Of a DNA stretch of 64,000 nt, positions 55,993 through 64,000 are shown piece after piece. Every line of letters starts with the position of its first letter. Position 1 is the stretch's first letter. This DNA is from Rhodospirillales bacterium. GTDB taxonomy: Bacteria; Pseudomonadota; Alphaproteobacteria; Rhodospirillales; Magnetospirillaceae. The notes beneath the pieces are model-generated. The model searched no databases and was not told the origin of the DNA. It worked only from the letters and a program-made list of their open reading frames with translations. The DNA lies in the NCBI GenBank assembly GCA_019455065.1, contig JACFNC010000002.1, forward strand, positions 186,001 to 250,000, written 5' to 3'. The position numbers and the translations under genes are program-made.

Positions 55993-57882
55993 ATGCTGCA
56001 CATCAACGACCTGACGTTTCGCTTCGGCGGGCGGGTGCTGTTCGAAGGCGCGACCGTGCACGTCGCGGCCGGCCAGCGCGTCGGGCTGGTGGGACGCAAC
56101 GGCGCCGGGAAATCGACCCTTCTGCGCCTCGTCCTGGACGAACTCCATCCCGACGGCGGCGGCATCACCATCCGGCCGCGGGCGCGCGTCGGGCGGGTGG
56201 CGCAGGAGGCGCCCGAGGGCGATACCCCGTTGCTGGACTGCGTGCTCGCCGCCGACACCGAGCGGACCTCCCTGCTCGCCGAGGCCGAAACCTGCCGGGA
56301 CGCGCATCGCATCGCCGAGATCCACGAACGCCTGGTCGCCATCGACGCCCATTCGGCACCGGCCCGCGCGGGCGCCATCCTGTCCGGCCTGGGGTTCGAC
56401 GCCGAGGCTCAGACGCGCCCGGTAAATTCCTATTCGGGCGGCTGGCGCATGCGCGTGGCGCTGGCGGCGGCGCTGTTCGCCCAGCCCGACCTGCTGCTGC
56501 TGGACGAGCCGACCAATCACCTCGACCTCGAGGCGACCCTGTGGCTGGAGGGCTATCTCGCCGGCTATCCGGGCACCCTGCTGGTGATCAGCCACGACCG
56601 CGAACTGCTGAACACGGTCGCCGACCGAATCATCCATCTCGACGGCGGCAAGCTGGTCGCCTATGCCGGCAACTACGACCGCTTCGAGCGCACCCGCCGC
56701 GAGAAGTTGGAACTCCAGGCCAAGGCGTACAGCAAGCAGCTCGAGCAGCGGCGCAAGATCCAGGCCTTCGTCGACCGCTTCCGCGCCAAGGCGACCAAGG
56801 CCCGGCAGGCCCAAAGCCGCATGAAGATGCTGGAGCGCATGGAGACCGTGGTGCCGGTGGTCGAGGAGCGCTCGATCAGCTTCGACTTCCCCGACCCCGA
56901 CCCGCTGTCGCCGCCGATCATCGCCCTGGAAAACGTGCAGGCCGGCTACGCCCCCGGCCGGCCGGTGCTGCGCGACCTCAACCAACGCATCGACATGGAC
57001 GATCGCATCGCCCTCCTCGGCGCCAACGGCAACGGCAAGTCGACGCTCGCCAAGTTGCTGTCCGGCAGGTTGGCGCCGCTGTCCGGCGGCGTGCATCGGC
57101 CCCCGAAGCTGAGAGTCGGCTACTTCGCCCAGCATCAGACCGAGGAACTGGACTTGGCCGGCACGCCCTTCTCGCACATGGCGGCGCTGATGCCGCAGGC
57201 GCCGGAGGCCAAGGTGCGCGCCCAGCTCGGCCGCTTCGCCTTCGAACAGGAGCGCGCCGACGTCAAGGTGGCAAGCCTGTCCGGCGGCGAGAAGGCGCGG
57301 CTGCTGTTCGCCCTGATGAGCCGCGACGCCCCACACCTGATGATCCTCGACGAGCCCACCAACCATCTCGACATCGACGCCCGCGAGGCGCTGGTCCAGG
57401 CGCTCAACGCCTATGAGGGAGCGGTGGTGCTGATCAGCCACGACCCGCATCTGATCGAGTTGGCCGCCGACCGGCTGTGGCTGGTCGCCGATGGCACCTG
57501 CCGGCCATTCGACGGCGATCTCGCCGACTACCGAAAGCTGCTTCTCGAGCGCGCGCGGGAGGCGCGGCGCGACGGGCGCGCCGAGAAGCCCGGCGCCGTC
57601 AACCGCAGGGACGAGCGCCGCGCCGCCGCCGAGGTGCGCGCCCAACTGGCGCCGCTGCGCAACGCGGTCAAGGCGGCCGAGAAGCGGCTCGACGAGCTGC
57701 ACCGCCGGCAGACCGCCGTTCAGGCGCGCCTCGCCGACCCCACCCTTTACGACGGGCCCACGGCTGGCGTCACGGAACTGCAAAAGGAGGCCGGCGACAT
57801 CGAGCGCGCCCTCGCCGCGGCCGAGGAGTCCTGGATGGAGGCGCAGGAGGCGTTGGAATCCGCCGAGGCCGCCGCGAACTGA
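55993..57882 (+). CDS. ABC-F family ATPase (YheS/Uup-like)
   Basis: A 629-residue soluble protein with two ABC domains. Walker [14 protein letters not shown] and [13 protein letters not shown]; signatures [16 protein letters not shown] and [15 protein letters not shown]; Walker [16 protein letters not shown] and [15 protein letters not shown]. The interdomain linker (about 225-290) is charged, and a C-terminal coiled coil spans about 540-625. ABC-F proteins act on the ribosome E site; the closest type is YheS. Divergent from ndk. Confidence 0.93.
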   Translation: MLHINDLTFRFGGRVLFEGATVHVAAGQRVGLVGRNGAGKSTLLRLVLDELHPDGGGITIRPRARVGRVAQEAPEGDTPLLDCVLAADTERTSLLAEAETCRDAHRIAEIHERLVAIDAHSAPARAGAILSGLGFDAEAQTRPVNSYSGGWRMRVALAAALFAQPDLLLLDEPTNHLDLEATLWLEGYLAGYPGTLLVISHDRELLNTVADRIIHLDGGKLVAYAGNYDRFERTRREKLELQAKAYSKQLEQRRKIQAFVDRFRAKATKARQAQSRMKMLERMETVVPVVEERSISFDFPDPDPLSPPIIALENVQAGYAPGRPVLRDLNQRIDMDDRIALLGANGNGKSTLAKLLSGRLAPLSGGVHRPPKLRVGYFAQHQTEELDLAGTPFSHMAALMPQAPEAKVRAQLGRFAFEQERADVKVASLSGGEKARLLFALMSRDAPHLMILDEPTNHLDIDAREALVQALNAYEGAVVLISHDPHLIELAADRLWLVADGTCRPFDGDLADYRKLLLERAREARRDGRAEKPGAVNRRDERRAAAEVRAQLAPLRNAVKAAEKRLDELHRRQTAVQARLADPTLYDGPTAGVTELQKEAGDIERALAAAEESWMEAQEALESAEAAAN

Positions 57883-57917
57883 CCTAGAGCGGTTTTCATT
57901 CAAACAGAACCACCAAT

Positions 57918-58004
57918 CGTCATGGCCGGGCTTGACCCGGCCATCCACGAACCCCGGCAAAGCGGGCGGAGCCGTGGACCCCCGGGTCAGGCCCGGGGGT
58001 GACG
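57918..58004. repeat. Two-hairpin intergenic repeat bounded by CGTCA/TGACG
   Basis: The element starts with CGTCA and ends with TGACG. Hairpin 1 is ATGGCCGGG/CCCGGCCAT (57922-57944). Hairpin 2 is ACCCCCGGG/CCCGGGGGT (57978-58000). It lies between the ABC-F gene and holC. It shares layout but not sequence with the element at 48124. Confidence 0.75.
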
Positions 58005-58040
58005 CGCAGTGATCACGATTCCGTCTCACTGCACGATGCT

Positions 58041-58505
58041 CTAGTCGGCGGCGACCTTCGCCTTCTCCATCCAGCCGCCACGTTCGGTCTGCTGGTAGTA
58101 GGTGAGCTCGTGTCCGGCCTGGCGCAGGCGCTGCCAGCGCTCGCGGGCGGCCTGCACCGCCTCGGGATCGTTGCCGTCGAACAGGTCGAGGCAGCGGGCG
58201 AAATCGGCGACGTGGCCGGACACCACGCCGTCGGTCAGCACCAGGACGTCGGCCCCGTTCGGGTTTTCGTCGAGGTCGGTGATCCACACCGGCTGCAACT
58301 CGGCGTCCCCCTCGCGGGCCGTGCCGTGCGGCAGCCACGACGCCGGATCGTAGGTCCACAGCAGGTTGTCGAGGAAGGCGACCCGCTCGGCCGAGCCGGC
58401 CATCACCACCGCCCGGTACCCCGCCCCCAGCGCCTTCTCCAGCAATTGCGGCAGGGCCTTTTCCAGCGGCAGGCGCTGCAGATGATAGAAGCCGACGCGG
58501 GTCAC
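58041..58505 (-). CDS. holC: DNA polymerase III chi subunit
   Basis: Clamp-loader accessory protein that binds SSB. The 154-residue protein has VGFYHLQRLPLEKALPQLLE, then WTYDPASWLPHGT and VLVLTDG. GTG at 58505 overlaps the DUF559 stop. In relatives holC commonly follows pepA directly; here the DUF559 gene is in between. Confidence 0.9.
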   Translation of the reverse strand: MTRVGFYHLQRLPLEKALPQLLEKALGAGYRAVVMAGSAERVAFLDNLLWTYDPASWLPHGTAREGDAELQPVWITDLDENPNGADVLVLTDGVVSGHVADFARCLDLFDGNDPEAVQAARERWQRLRQAGHELTYYQQTERGGWMEKAKVAAD

Positions 58506-58906
58506 GCCTCACCCCCCGGCCCCCTCTCCCGGGGGGAGAGGGGGAGACCGTCAGGGTGGATGGGGAGGCCCGCAACCGTATCGGCGATGACCTGCAACAC
58601 CCCGTCGCGATTTCCGAGAACTTCGTGGTTCCAGAACCGAAGCAGCCGCCATCCCCCCGATTCCAGCCAGCGGGTGCGGCTCTCGTCGCGCGCAAGGCCG
58701 GCCTGGGTATTATGCTGCCCGCCATCCAGTTCGACGCCAAGGCGCAGGTCCAAACACGCAAAATCCAGGACGAAGTTGCCCACCGGATGCTGCCGGCGGA
58801 ACTTGGCGCCGACCTGACGCGAACGTGGCGCCCGCCACAACGCCCTCTCGGCATCGGTCATGTCGACGCGCAAGCGGCGCGCCTTTCGGGTGATGGGCGC
58901 GATCAA
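58502..58906 (-). CDS. DUF559 (Vsr/restriction-endonuclease-like) protein
   Basis: A protein of about 134 residues of the DUF559 family, related to very-short-patch repair endonucleases. Core motifs are MTDAERALWRAPRSRQVGAK, FRRQHPVGNFVLDFACLDLR and GVELDGGQHN. The last residues (LPLSPRERGPGGEA) are encoded by the flanking repeat. TTG at 58906 with GGAGAGGGAGG directly upstream includes the family's usual N-terminal ARRLR segment; ATG at 58861 is an alternative. It interrupts the holC-pepA pair. Confidence 0.82.
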   Translation of the reverse strand: MIAPITRKARRLRVDMTDAERALWRAPRSRQVGAKFRRQHPVGNFVLDFACLDLRLGVELDGGQHNTQAGLARDESRTRWLESGGWRLLRFWNHEVLGNRDGVLQVIADTVAGLPIHPDGLPLSPRERGPGGEA

Positions 58907-58960
58907 CCTCCCTCTCCACCCGGGAGGGAGGGGGACCCGCGAAGCGGGGGAGGGTGAGGC
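58506..58960. mobile_element. Possible repeat-bounded DUF559 unit
   Basis: GCCTCACCC (58506-58514) and GGGTGAGGC (58952-58960) bound the DUF559 gene as inverted ends. Inside them are GC hairpins (CCCTCTCCC/GGGGGAGAGGG near 58522-58545 and CTCCCTC/GAGGGAG near 58908-58930). No transposase or clear target duplication is seen, so mobility is a hypothesis. Confidence 0.4.
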
Positions 58961-58989
58961 GCGGTTCCGCGACGCGCCACGCAGGCCGG

Positions 58990-59060
58990 GCCTCACCCTA
59001 CCCCAGCCCGCTGGGCTGGGGCCCCTTCCCTCTCCCGCGGGGAGAGGGACCATGGAGGTG
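58990..59060. repeat. Third GCCTCACCC repeat with two hairpins
   Basis: GCCTCACCC at 58990-58998 repeats the left end of the DUF559 unit in direct orientation. Hairpins CCCCAGCCC/GGGCTGGGG and CCCTCTCCC/GGGGAGAGGG follow before the pepA stop. Confidence 0.6.
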
Positions 59061-59073
59061 AGGCGATGGCCGG

Positions 59074-60570
59074 TCATTTCTCCTCGTAGTGCTCCGCAAC
59101 CAGCCGCTCCAGCAGGCGCACGCCGAAGGCGGTGGCGCCCTTCGGCACGGTGGCGGCGTCCTTCTTAGCCCAGGTCACGCCGGCGATGTCGATATGCGCC
59201 CAAGGCACGTCGTTGACGAAGCGCTTGAGGAACTGCGCGGCGGTGATGCTGCCGCCTTCGCGTCCGCCCACGTTCTTCATGTCGGCGATGTCGGATTTGA
59301 GCTGCTTGTCATAGGCCTCGCCGAGAGGCATGCGCCATACCGGTTCGCCCACCGCCTGCCCGGCCGCGGCGATGCGTTGGGCCAGGGTGTCGTCGTTGGA
59401 GAACAAGCCGGCGTATTCGCTGCCCAGCGATATGATGATGGCCCCGGTCAAGGTGGCGAGGTTGATCATGAACCGGGGCTTGAAGCGGTCCTGCGTGTAC
59501 CACAGGGCGTCGGCGAGCACCAACCGCCCCTCGGCGTCGGTGTTGATGACCTCGACGGTCTGGCCCGACATCGAGGTGACCACGTCACCCGGCCGCTGGG
59601 CCTTGCCCGAGGGCATGTTCTCGACCAGCCCGACCACGCCGATCGCATTGACCCGCGCCTTGCGTTCCGCCAGCGCCTTCATCAGCCCGATGACCACGGC
59701 GGCGCCGCCCATGTCCCACTTCATGTCCTCCATGTTGGCCGAGGGCTTGATGGAGATGCCGCCGGAATCGAAGGTAACGCCCTTGCCGACGAAAGCGATC
59801 GGCTTGCTGTCGGTATCGCCGGCTCCGTTCCACTGCATGACCACCAGTTGCGATTCGCGGTCGCTCCCCTGGCCGACGCCCAGCAGCGCCCCCATGCCGA
59901 GCTTGCGCATCTGCTTCTCGCCCAGCACCTCGACGTCGACGCCGATGTCGGCAAGCTTGCGCGCCTGATCGGCGAGGGATTCGGGATAGATCACGTTGGC
60001 CGGCTCGCTGGCGAGGTCGCGGGTGAGGCAAACCCCGTTGGCCACGCTTTCCATCGGTTGGAACAGCCGTTTCGCGGCGCTCGCGTCCTCGCACAGGACG
60101 GTGAGCTTCTTGAGCGCCGGCTTCTCCTCCTTCTTCTCCTTGGTCATGTATTTGTCGAAGCGGTAGGAGCGCAGGCGCGCGCCCAGCGCGACATGGGCGG
60201 CAATGTCGCCGGCCGAAAGCGACGATCCGTCGATGGCATCCACGGCGATGGCCGCCGCCGTGTCGCCCGTCCCCTGCAATTGGGCCGCCGCGGCCCCGCC
60301 CAACGCCTCGGCCGCCTTGACGTCGAACTTGTCCGCGGCGCCCAGCCCCACAAGAACAACGCGCGACAACTCCAGCCCGGCCGGCGCGACCAGCATCAGG
60401 GTCTGGTCCTTCTTGCCTTCGAAGCGGCTGGCGTTCATCGCCCGCGTCAGGGTTCCCCCGGACTTGCCGTCAAGCTCGCCGGCGGTGGCGGTCAGGACGC
60501 GGCCTTCCAGGACGCCGACGACGATGGCGCCCTCGGTGGGCAGGCCGGGTTTGGCGAAACTGATCTTCAT
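59074..60570 (-). CDS. pepA: Leucyl aminopeptidase (M17)
   Basis: Cytosolic metallo-aminopeptidase, 498 residues. Metal and catalytic motifs: FVGKGVTFDSGGISIKPSAN, MKWDMGGAAVVIGLM, and the signature NTDAEGRLVLADAL. ATG at 60570 with GAGGA upstream. Also a site-specific recombination accessory in E. coli. Confidence 0.96.
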   Translation of the reverse strand: MKISFAKPGLPTEGAIVVGVLEGRVLTATAGELDGKSGGTLTRAMNASRFEGKKDQTLMLVAPAGLELSRVVLVGLGAADKFDVKAAEALGGAAAAQLQGTGDTAAAIAVDAIDGSSLSAGDIAAHVALGARLRSYRFDKYMTKEKKEEKPALKKLTVLCEDASAAKRLFQPMESVANGVCLTRDLASEPANVIYPESLADQARKLADIGVDVEVLGEKQMRKLGMGALLGVGQGSDRESQLVVMQWNGAGDTDSKPIAFVGKGVTFDSGGISIKPSANMEDMKWDMGGAAVVIGLMKALAERKARVNAIGVVGLVENMPSGKAQRPGDVVTSMSGQTVEVINTDAEGRLVLADALWYTQDRFKPRFMINLATLTGAIIISLGSEYAGLFSNDDTLAQRIAAAGQAVGEPVWRMPLGEAYDKQLKSDIADMKNVGGREGGSITAAQFLKRFVNDVPWAHIDIAGVTWAKKDAATVPKGATAFGVRLLERLVAEHYEEK

Positions 60571-60646
60571 TCAATCCTCGTCTCATGGGAATGGGGGACG
60601 GCGGGGCTCGGAGCAAATGTAATGCCCTCGCCGGCAAAGAAAAGCC

Positions 60647-61600
60647 TCAAGATCGGGCGGAGGATTGCTCGCCCTCTCGCCCGGCGCCCGACAGCAGCCA
60701 CAGCACGCCTCCCGGCAGGCTGGTGACCACGATGACGAGGCCGAACAGGACCGACAGGGCGAGGCCCGAGGCGGCCGGCACGCCGACGAAGCCGAAGGCC
60801 GTGACCATCGCCATCTCGCGCACGCCCCAGCCGGCGATCGAAATCGGCAAGGTGGTGATCAGGATGACCGGCGGAACCAGCACCAGGCAGTCCACGATGT
60901 CGACTCCGAGGTCGAGCCCCAGCGCCAGGACAAGGACCGTAAGCGACAGATTGGCATGGCCGAGAAGCGCCCAGACCAGAGACAGCGCGGCATTCCGCGG
61001 TACGAGGAACAGGCGTCGGCTGTCTTGCGCCAAATGGCCAAGCCCGCGCACCACCGCCCACCGCCGCATCGTCGCCGGCAACAGGTCGAGGAGCATCAGC
61101 GCGACGATGCCCGCGAGCGCCACCAACGTGAGGACGGGAAACACCCAGGTGCCGGGAAGATCGGGCAGCCGGCGCAGCAGCAGCGGCTGGGCCACGGCGA
61201 CCATCAGCACCAGGCCGAACACGGTCACCACCCGCTCGAGCATCACGCCGTTGACCGCGCCGGACAGGCTGAGGCCAGCGCGGCGACTCTTCCACATGCG
61301 CACCGCGTCGCCCCCCACCGAGGACGGCAGGGCGATGTTGAAGAAGACGCCGATGTAAAAAATTTCGAAAACCTGGCGAAAGGCCAGCAATGCTCCGATG
61401 GCGCGCAGAACCGCCTGCCAGCGCACCGCCGAAATCAACACTTGGAGGAGCATGAGACCGACCGCCAGGGAGAGCATGTCGGGGCGGATGGTGGCCGCCT
61501 GCCGGGCCGCGTCGCCCAGGTCGATCCTCGTCGCCAGGAACCAGATGATGGCTGCGGTGAGAGCGAGCTTGAACGCCCAGGGCAGCCAGCGTTTCGCCAT
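60647..61600 (-). CDS. Lysylphosphatidylglycerol synthase TM-region / UPF0104 family membrane protein
   Basis: A 317-residue protein with about eight hydrophobic segments. The family motif SSVGGDAVRMWKSRRAGLSL and ISIAGWGVREMAMVTAFGF are typical of the MprF flippase-like domain. The soluble synthase domain is absent, so a lipid or isoprenoid flippase role is more likely. ATG at 61600 has GGAGAGG upstream. Confidence 0.85.
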   Translation of the reverse strand: MAKRWLPWAFKLALTAAIIWFLATRIDLGDAARQAATIRPDMLSLAVGLMLLQVLISAVRWQAVLRAIGALLAFRQVFEIFYIGVFFNIALPSSVGGDAVRMWKSRRAGLSLSGAVNGVMLERVVTVFGLVLMVAVAQPLLLRRLPDLPGTWVFPVLTLVALAGIVALMLLDLLPATMRRWAVVRGLGHLAQDSRRLFLVPRNAALSLVWALLGHANLSLTVLVLALGLDLGVDIVDCLVLVPPVILITTLPISIAGWGVREMAMVTAFGFVGVPAASGLALSVLFGLVIVVTSLPGGVLWLLSGAGREGEQSSARS

Positions 61601-61658
61601 TGGGGTAACCTCTCCGCCTGGAAACGCTTTAGCACATTCCCCGGCGGGAGCCAAAGAA

Positions 61659-62756
61659 TCAGCGGCCGAGACCCTGTAGCCGAACCGGCTGGCGGCGCCC
61701 GCCCCAGGCGCCCGGAGCGGGCTCGAACACCCCCGCACAGGCCGCACCGCAGGCGGCGCACCGCCCTTCGTCGTCCAGACCCCAGCCCGTGATCTCGTAG
61801 AAGTCGCGCCCGATCAGCAGGCTGCCGCATCGCGGGCACCATGTGCTTCCGCCCTCGGGATCGCGGACGTTGCCGGTGTAGGCGTAGCGAACGCCGTTGG
61901 CCATGGCGATGCGCCGCGCCCGCGTCAGCGTCGAAGGCGGCGTCGGCGGCACGTCCGTCATCCTCCAGTCGGGATGGAAGGCGGTGAAATGCATCGGCAC
62001 GTCGGGCCCCAGATTGTCCACCACCCAGCGCGTCATCGCGTCGATTTCGGCCTCGCCGTCGTTATGCCCCGGAATGAGCAGGGTGGTGAGTTCGAGCCAG
62101 ACCTCCGTCTCCCGCTTCAGATAACGCAGGGTATCGAGGACGGGCGCCAGACTGGCCGAGCACAAGCTCTTGTAGAAATCCTCGGTGAAGCCTTTGAGAT
62201 CGACGTTGGCCGCATCGACATGGGCACAGAACTCGCGGGCCGCCTCGGGCGTCATGTAGCCCGCGGTGACCGCCACCGTGCGGATGCCCCGCGCGCGGCA
62301 GGCCCGCGCCACGTCGATGGCGTATTCCATGAAGATGACGGGATCGTTGTAGGTGAAGGCGACGCTGCGGCAGCCGAGGCGTTCGGCGGCGCGGGCGATC
62401 ATCTCGGGCGAGGCCTCGTCATTCAGGCGGTCGACGTCCCTGGCCTTGCTGATGTCCCAGTTCTGGCAGAACCTGCAGGTCAGGTTGCAGCCCGCCGTGC
62501 CGAACGACAGGATCGGCGTCCCCGGCAGGAAGTGATTGAGCGGCTTCTTCTCGATAGGGTCAACGCAGAAGCCGGAGGAACGGCCGTAGGTGGTCAGCAC
62601 CACATGGTCGCCGGACCGGGCGCGCACGAAACACAGGCCGCGCTGGCCGTCGTGAAGCTTGCAATAGCGCGGGCAGACGTCGCATTGCAGCCGCCCGTCG
62701 TCGAGGCGGTGCCAATGGCGGGCCGGATGGGTGTCGGCGAAGGCGGCGGTGGTCAT
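61659..62756 (-). CDS. amrS: AmmeMemoRadiSam system radical SAM enzyme
   Basis: A 365-residue radical SAM enzyme. The cluster motif is in GTAGCNLTCRFCQNWDISKA (CxxxCxxC). An N-terminal Cys set (CDVCPRYCKLHDGQRGLC) and a C-terminal zinc-ribbon-like set (WCPRCGSLLIG, CAACGAAC) flank it. DPIEKKPLNHFLPG is typical of the family. ATG at 62756 is chosen to match family N-termini; ATG at 62819 has a better ribosome site. Divergent from the Memo-AMMECR1 gene. The substrate is unknown. Confidence 0.92.
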   Translation of the reverse strand: MTTAAFADTHPARHWHRLDDGRLQCDVCPRYCKLHDGQRGLCFVRARSGDHVVLTTYGRSSGFCVDPIEKKPLNHFLPGTPILSFGTAGCNLTCRFCQNWDISKARDVDRLNDEASPEMIARAAERLGCRSVAFTYNDPVIFMEYAIDVARACRARGIRTVAVTAGYMTPEAAREFCAHVDAANVDLKGFTEDFYKSLCSASLAPVLDTLRYLKRETEVWLELTTLLIPGHNDGEAEIDAMTRWVVDNLGPDVPMHFTAFHPDWRMTDVPPTPPSTLTRARRIAMANGVRYAYTGNVRDPEGGSTWCPRCGSLLIGRDFYEITGWGLDDEGRCAACGAACAGVFEPAPGAWGGRRQPVRLQGLGR

Positions 62757-62877
62757 CGACCCATAGGGTAGTGTCTGCCCCCGCCGGTCCGCAACGCCGC
62801 GGGCGAATCTGGAGGTCATCCAACCTTTACAGAGCGACACCTCCACTTTAGATTCGATCAGGGACCGTGGAGAAGCC

Positions 62878-64000
62878 ATGTCTTCCACCAGACGCGCCGC
62901 CGTCTCCGGAACGTTCTATCCGGAGGACGAAGGCCAGTTGAGCGCCATGATCGCGGCCTTCATGGCCACCGCCCCCGCCGGTGGAGCGGCGCCCAAGGCG
63001 GTGATCGTGCCCCACGCCGGCTACGTCTATTCCGGCGCCGTCTCCGCCCATGCCTATGCCCGGCTTTCCGCGGCCGCATCGTCCATCCGGCGGGTGGTGC
63101 TGATCGGTCCGTCGCATCGCGTGGCGTTTCGCGGAATTGCCGCGACCAGCCATGCCGGATTCGCGACGCCCTTGGGCGCCGCGCCGGTCGACCAGGCGGC
63201 AACCGCCGAGGCGCTGCGAGTTCCGGGCGTCCAAGTGAACGACGCGGCCCATGCGTTCGAGCACAGCCTGGAGGTCCACCTGCCATTCCTGCAGAGGATA
63301 CTTCCGAGTTTTGCGCTGGTGCCGCTGGCCGTCGGGCAGGCCGAACCGGCCGAGGTGGCCCGCGTGCTCGAAGTGCTGTGGGGCGGCCCGGAGACGGTCG
63401 TCGTCGTCAGTTCCGACCTCAGCCATTTCCTGGACTACCACTCGGCCCGGGCGGCCGACGAACGTACGGCAAGGGCAATCGAGCGTTGCGCGGGCGCCGA
63501 CCTTGACCAGGACAGCGCCTGCGGGCGTGTCCCCGTCACGGCCCTCCTGCACTTGGCCGAACGCCATCGACTGGCGGTCGAACGCCTGGACTTGCGCAAT
63601 TCCGGCGACACCGCGGGACCGCGCGACAGGGTGGTCGGCTACGGCGCCTGGGCACTCGTCGAGCCGGGTCCCGGCGCCACCGCGCAGGACGAGGAGCGCG
63701 AGCGACGGCTGATCTACGAGCGGCACGGCCCGGCCCTGCGCAAGCTTGCCCGCACCTCGATCCGCCACGGCCTGCAATTCGGCTGTCCGGTGCCGGTGGT
63801 GGCCGACAGCCATCCGCGCCCACTGTCGGACAAGGGCGCCGCCTTCGTAACCCTGCGGCTGAACGGCGCCCTGCGCGGCTGCATCGGCTCGCCGGCGGCA
63901 TGGCGCCCGCTGGCCGTCGACGTGGCCGACAACGCCTATCAGGCGGCCTTCAACGATCCGCGCTTTCCACCACTCTCGACAGTTGAATGGGCCGAAACCG
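62878..64000 (+). CDS. AmmeMemoRadiSam system protein B fused to protein A (Memo-AMMECR1), cut by window edge
   Basis: About 374 residues lie in the window. The Memo-like domain (about 1-265) has AVSGTFYPEDEGQL, VPHAGYVYSGAVSAHAY, LIGPSHRVAF, HSLEVHLPFLQRI and VVSSDLSHFLDY, matching the non-haem dioxygenase-like fold. From about residue 285 an AMMECR1 domain begins; LRLNGALRGCIGSPAAWRPL contains its signature RGCIGS. ATG at 62878 has GGAGAAG upstream. Together with the divergent radical SAM enzyme it completes the three-part set. Protein function is not established. Confidence 0.92.
   Translation, partial: MSSTRRAAVSGTFYPEDEGQLSAMIAAFMATAPAGGAAPKAVIVPHAGYVYSGAVSAHAYARLSAAASSIRRVVLIGPSHRVAFRGIAATSHAGFATPLGAAPVDQAATAEALRVPGVQVNDAAHAFEHSLEVHLPFLQRILPSFALVPLAVGQAEPAEVARVLEVLWGGPETVVVVSSDLSHFLDYHSARAADERTARAIERCAGADLDQDSACGRVPVTALLHLAERHRLAVERLDLRNSGDTAGPRDRVVGYGAWALVEPGPGATAQDEERERRLIYERHGPALRKLARTSIRHGLQFGCPVPVVADSHPRPLSDKGAAFVTLRLNGALRGCIGSPAAWRPLAVDVADNAYQAAFNDPRFPPLSTVEWAET

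Noticed and set aside
55684-58854. 1056-codon minus-strand open frame
   Set aside because: Antisense to the ABC-F gene and overlapping ndk and holC in other frames; composition is typical of GC-rich shadow frames.

Overview
The window is about 64 kb of high-GC DNA, densely packed, with many genes overlapping by 4 bases (ATGA or GTGA). Gene content and order (FYDLN-acid protein, aroA-cmk-rpsA; argD-argF-hslO; rnd/ppx/ppk; hda next to purM-purN) point to an alphaproteobacterium, most likely of the Rhodospirillales. This is an inference from gene families and order; there is no rRNA gene to confirm it. No gene-free stretch exceeds 300 bases. No CRISPR array, prophage or transposase gene was seen.

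Region 1 (1-8.2 kb) is accessory. A minus-strand catabolic operon holds two halves of a MaoC-type hydratase, a thiolase-like protein, an acyl-CoA ligase and a HyuA-type hydantoinase/oxoprolinase that runs off the left edge. A divergent TetR regulator is flanked by TTTTAC/GTAAAA inverted repeats that look like its operators. A MOSC protein, a tiny lipoprotein and a Cys-dependent phosphatase follow.

Region 2 (8.2-17.3 kb) is a complete chemosensory operon on the minus strand: cheW, cheR-TPR, cheW, MCP, cheA-REC, cheB and a REC-REC-histidine kinase. Every junction is a 4-base overlap. The order resembles Wsp-like (alternative cellular function) systems, but a hybrid kinase sits where a diguanylate cyclase such as WspR would be. 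No flagellar genes are nearby.

Region 3 (17.4-25.5 kb) has dinB, then a plus-strand unit behind a Fur-like box: hemP, a TonB-dependent receptor with no recognisable plug domain, a Thi5/SsuA-type ABC importer (binding protein, permease, ATPase) and nnrS. This looks like a metal or haem uptake unit linked to nitrogen-oxide physiology. A PagL-like outer-membrane protein converges on it.

Region 4 (25.5-45 kb) is core chromosome: tRNA-Ala(GGC), FYDLN-acid protein, aroA-cmk-rpsA, apaG, folE, two tandem trkH genes, a lipoprotein, argD-argF-hslO, an unknown protein, rnd, ppx, ppk and sixA.

Region 5 (45-48 kb) is a molybdate module: a short ModE-like DNA-binding protein followed by modABC. Region 6 (48-62 kb) holds hda, an AI-2E family permease, a CDP-alcohol phosphatidyltransferase, a DUF2066 protein, purM-purN (purM apparently starts with ATT), an orphan sensor kinase, ndk, an ABC-F ATPase, holC, a DUF559 nuclease-like gene bounded by repeats, pepA and a UPF0104 membrane protein. 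The window closes with a divergent AmmeMemoRadiSam pair: a radical SAM enzyme and a Memo-AMMECR1 fusion cut by the right edge. Several two-hairpin repeats bounded by GTCA/TGAC lie between genes.
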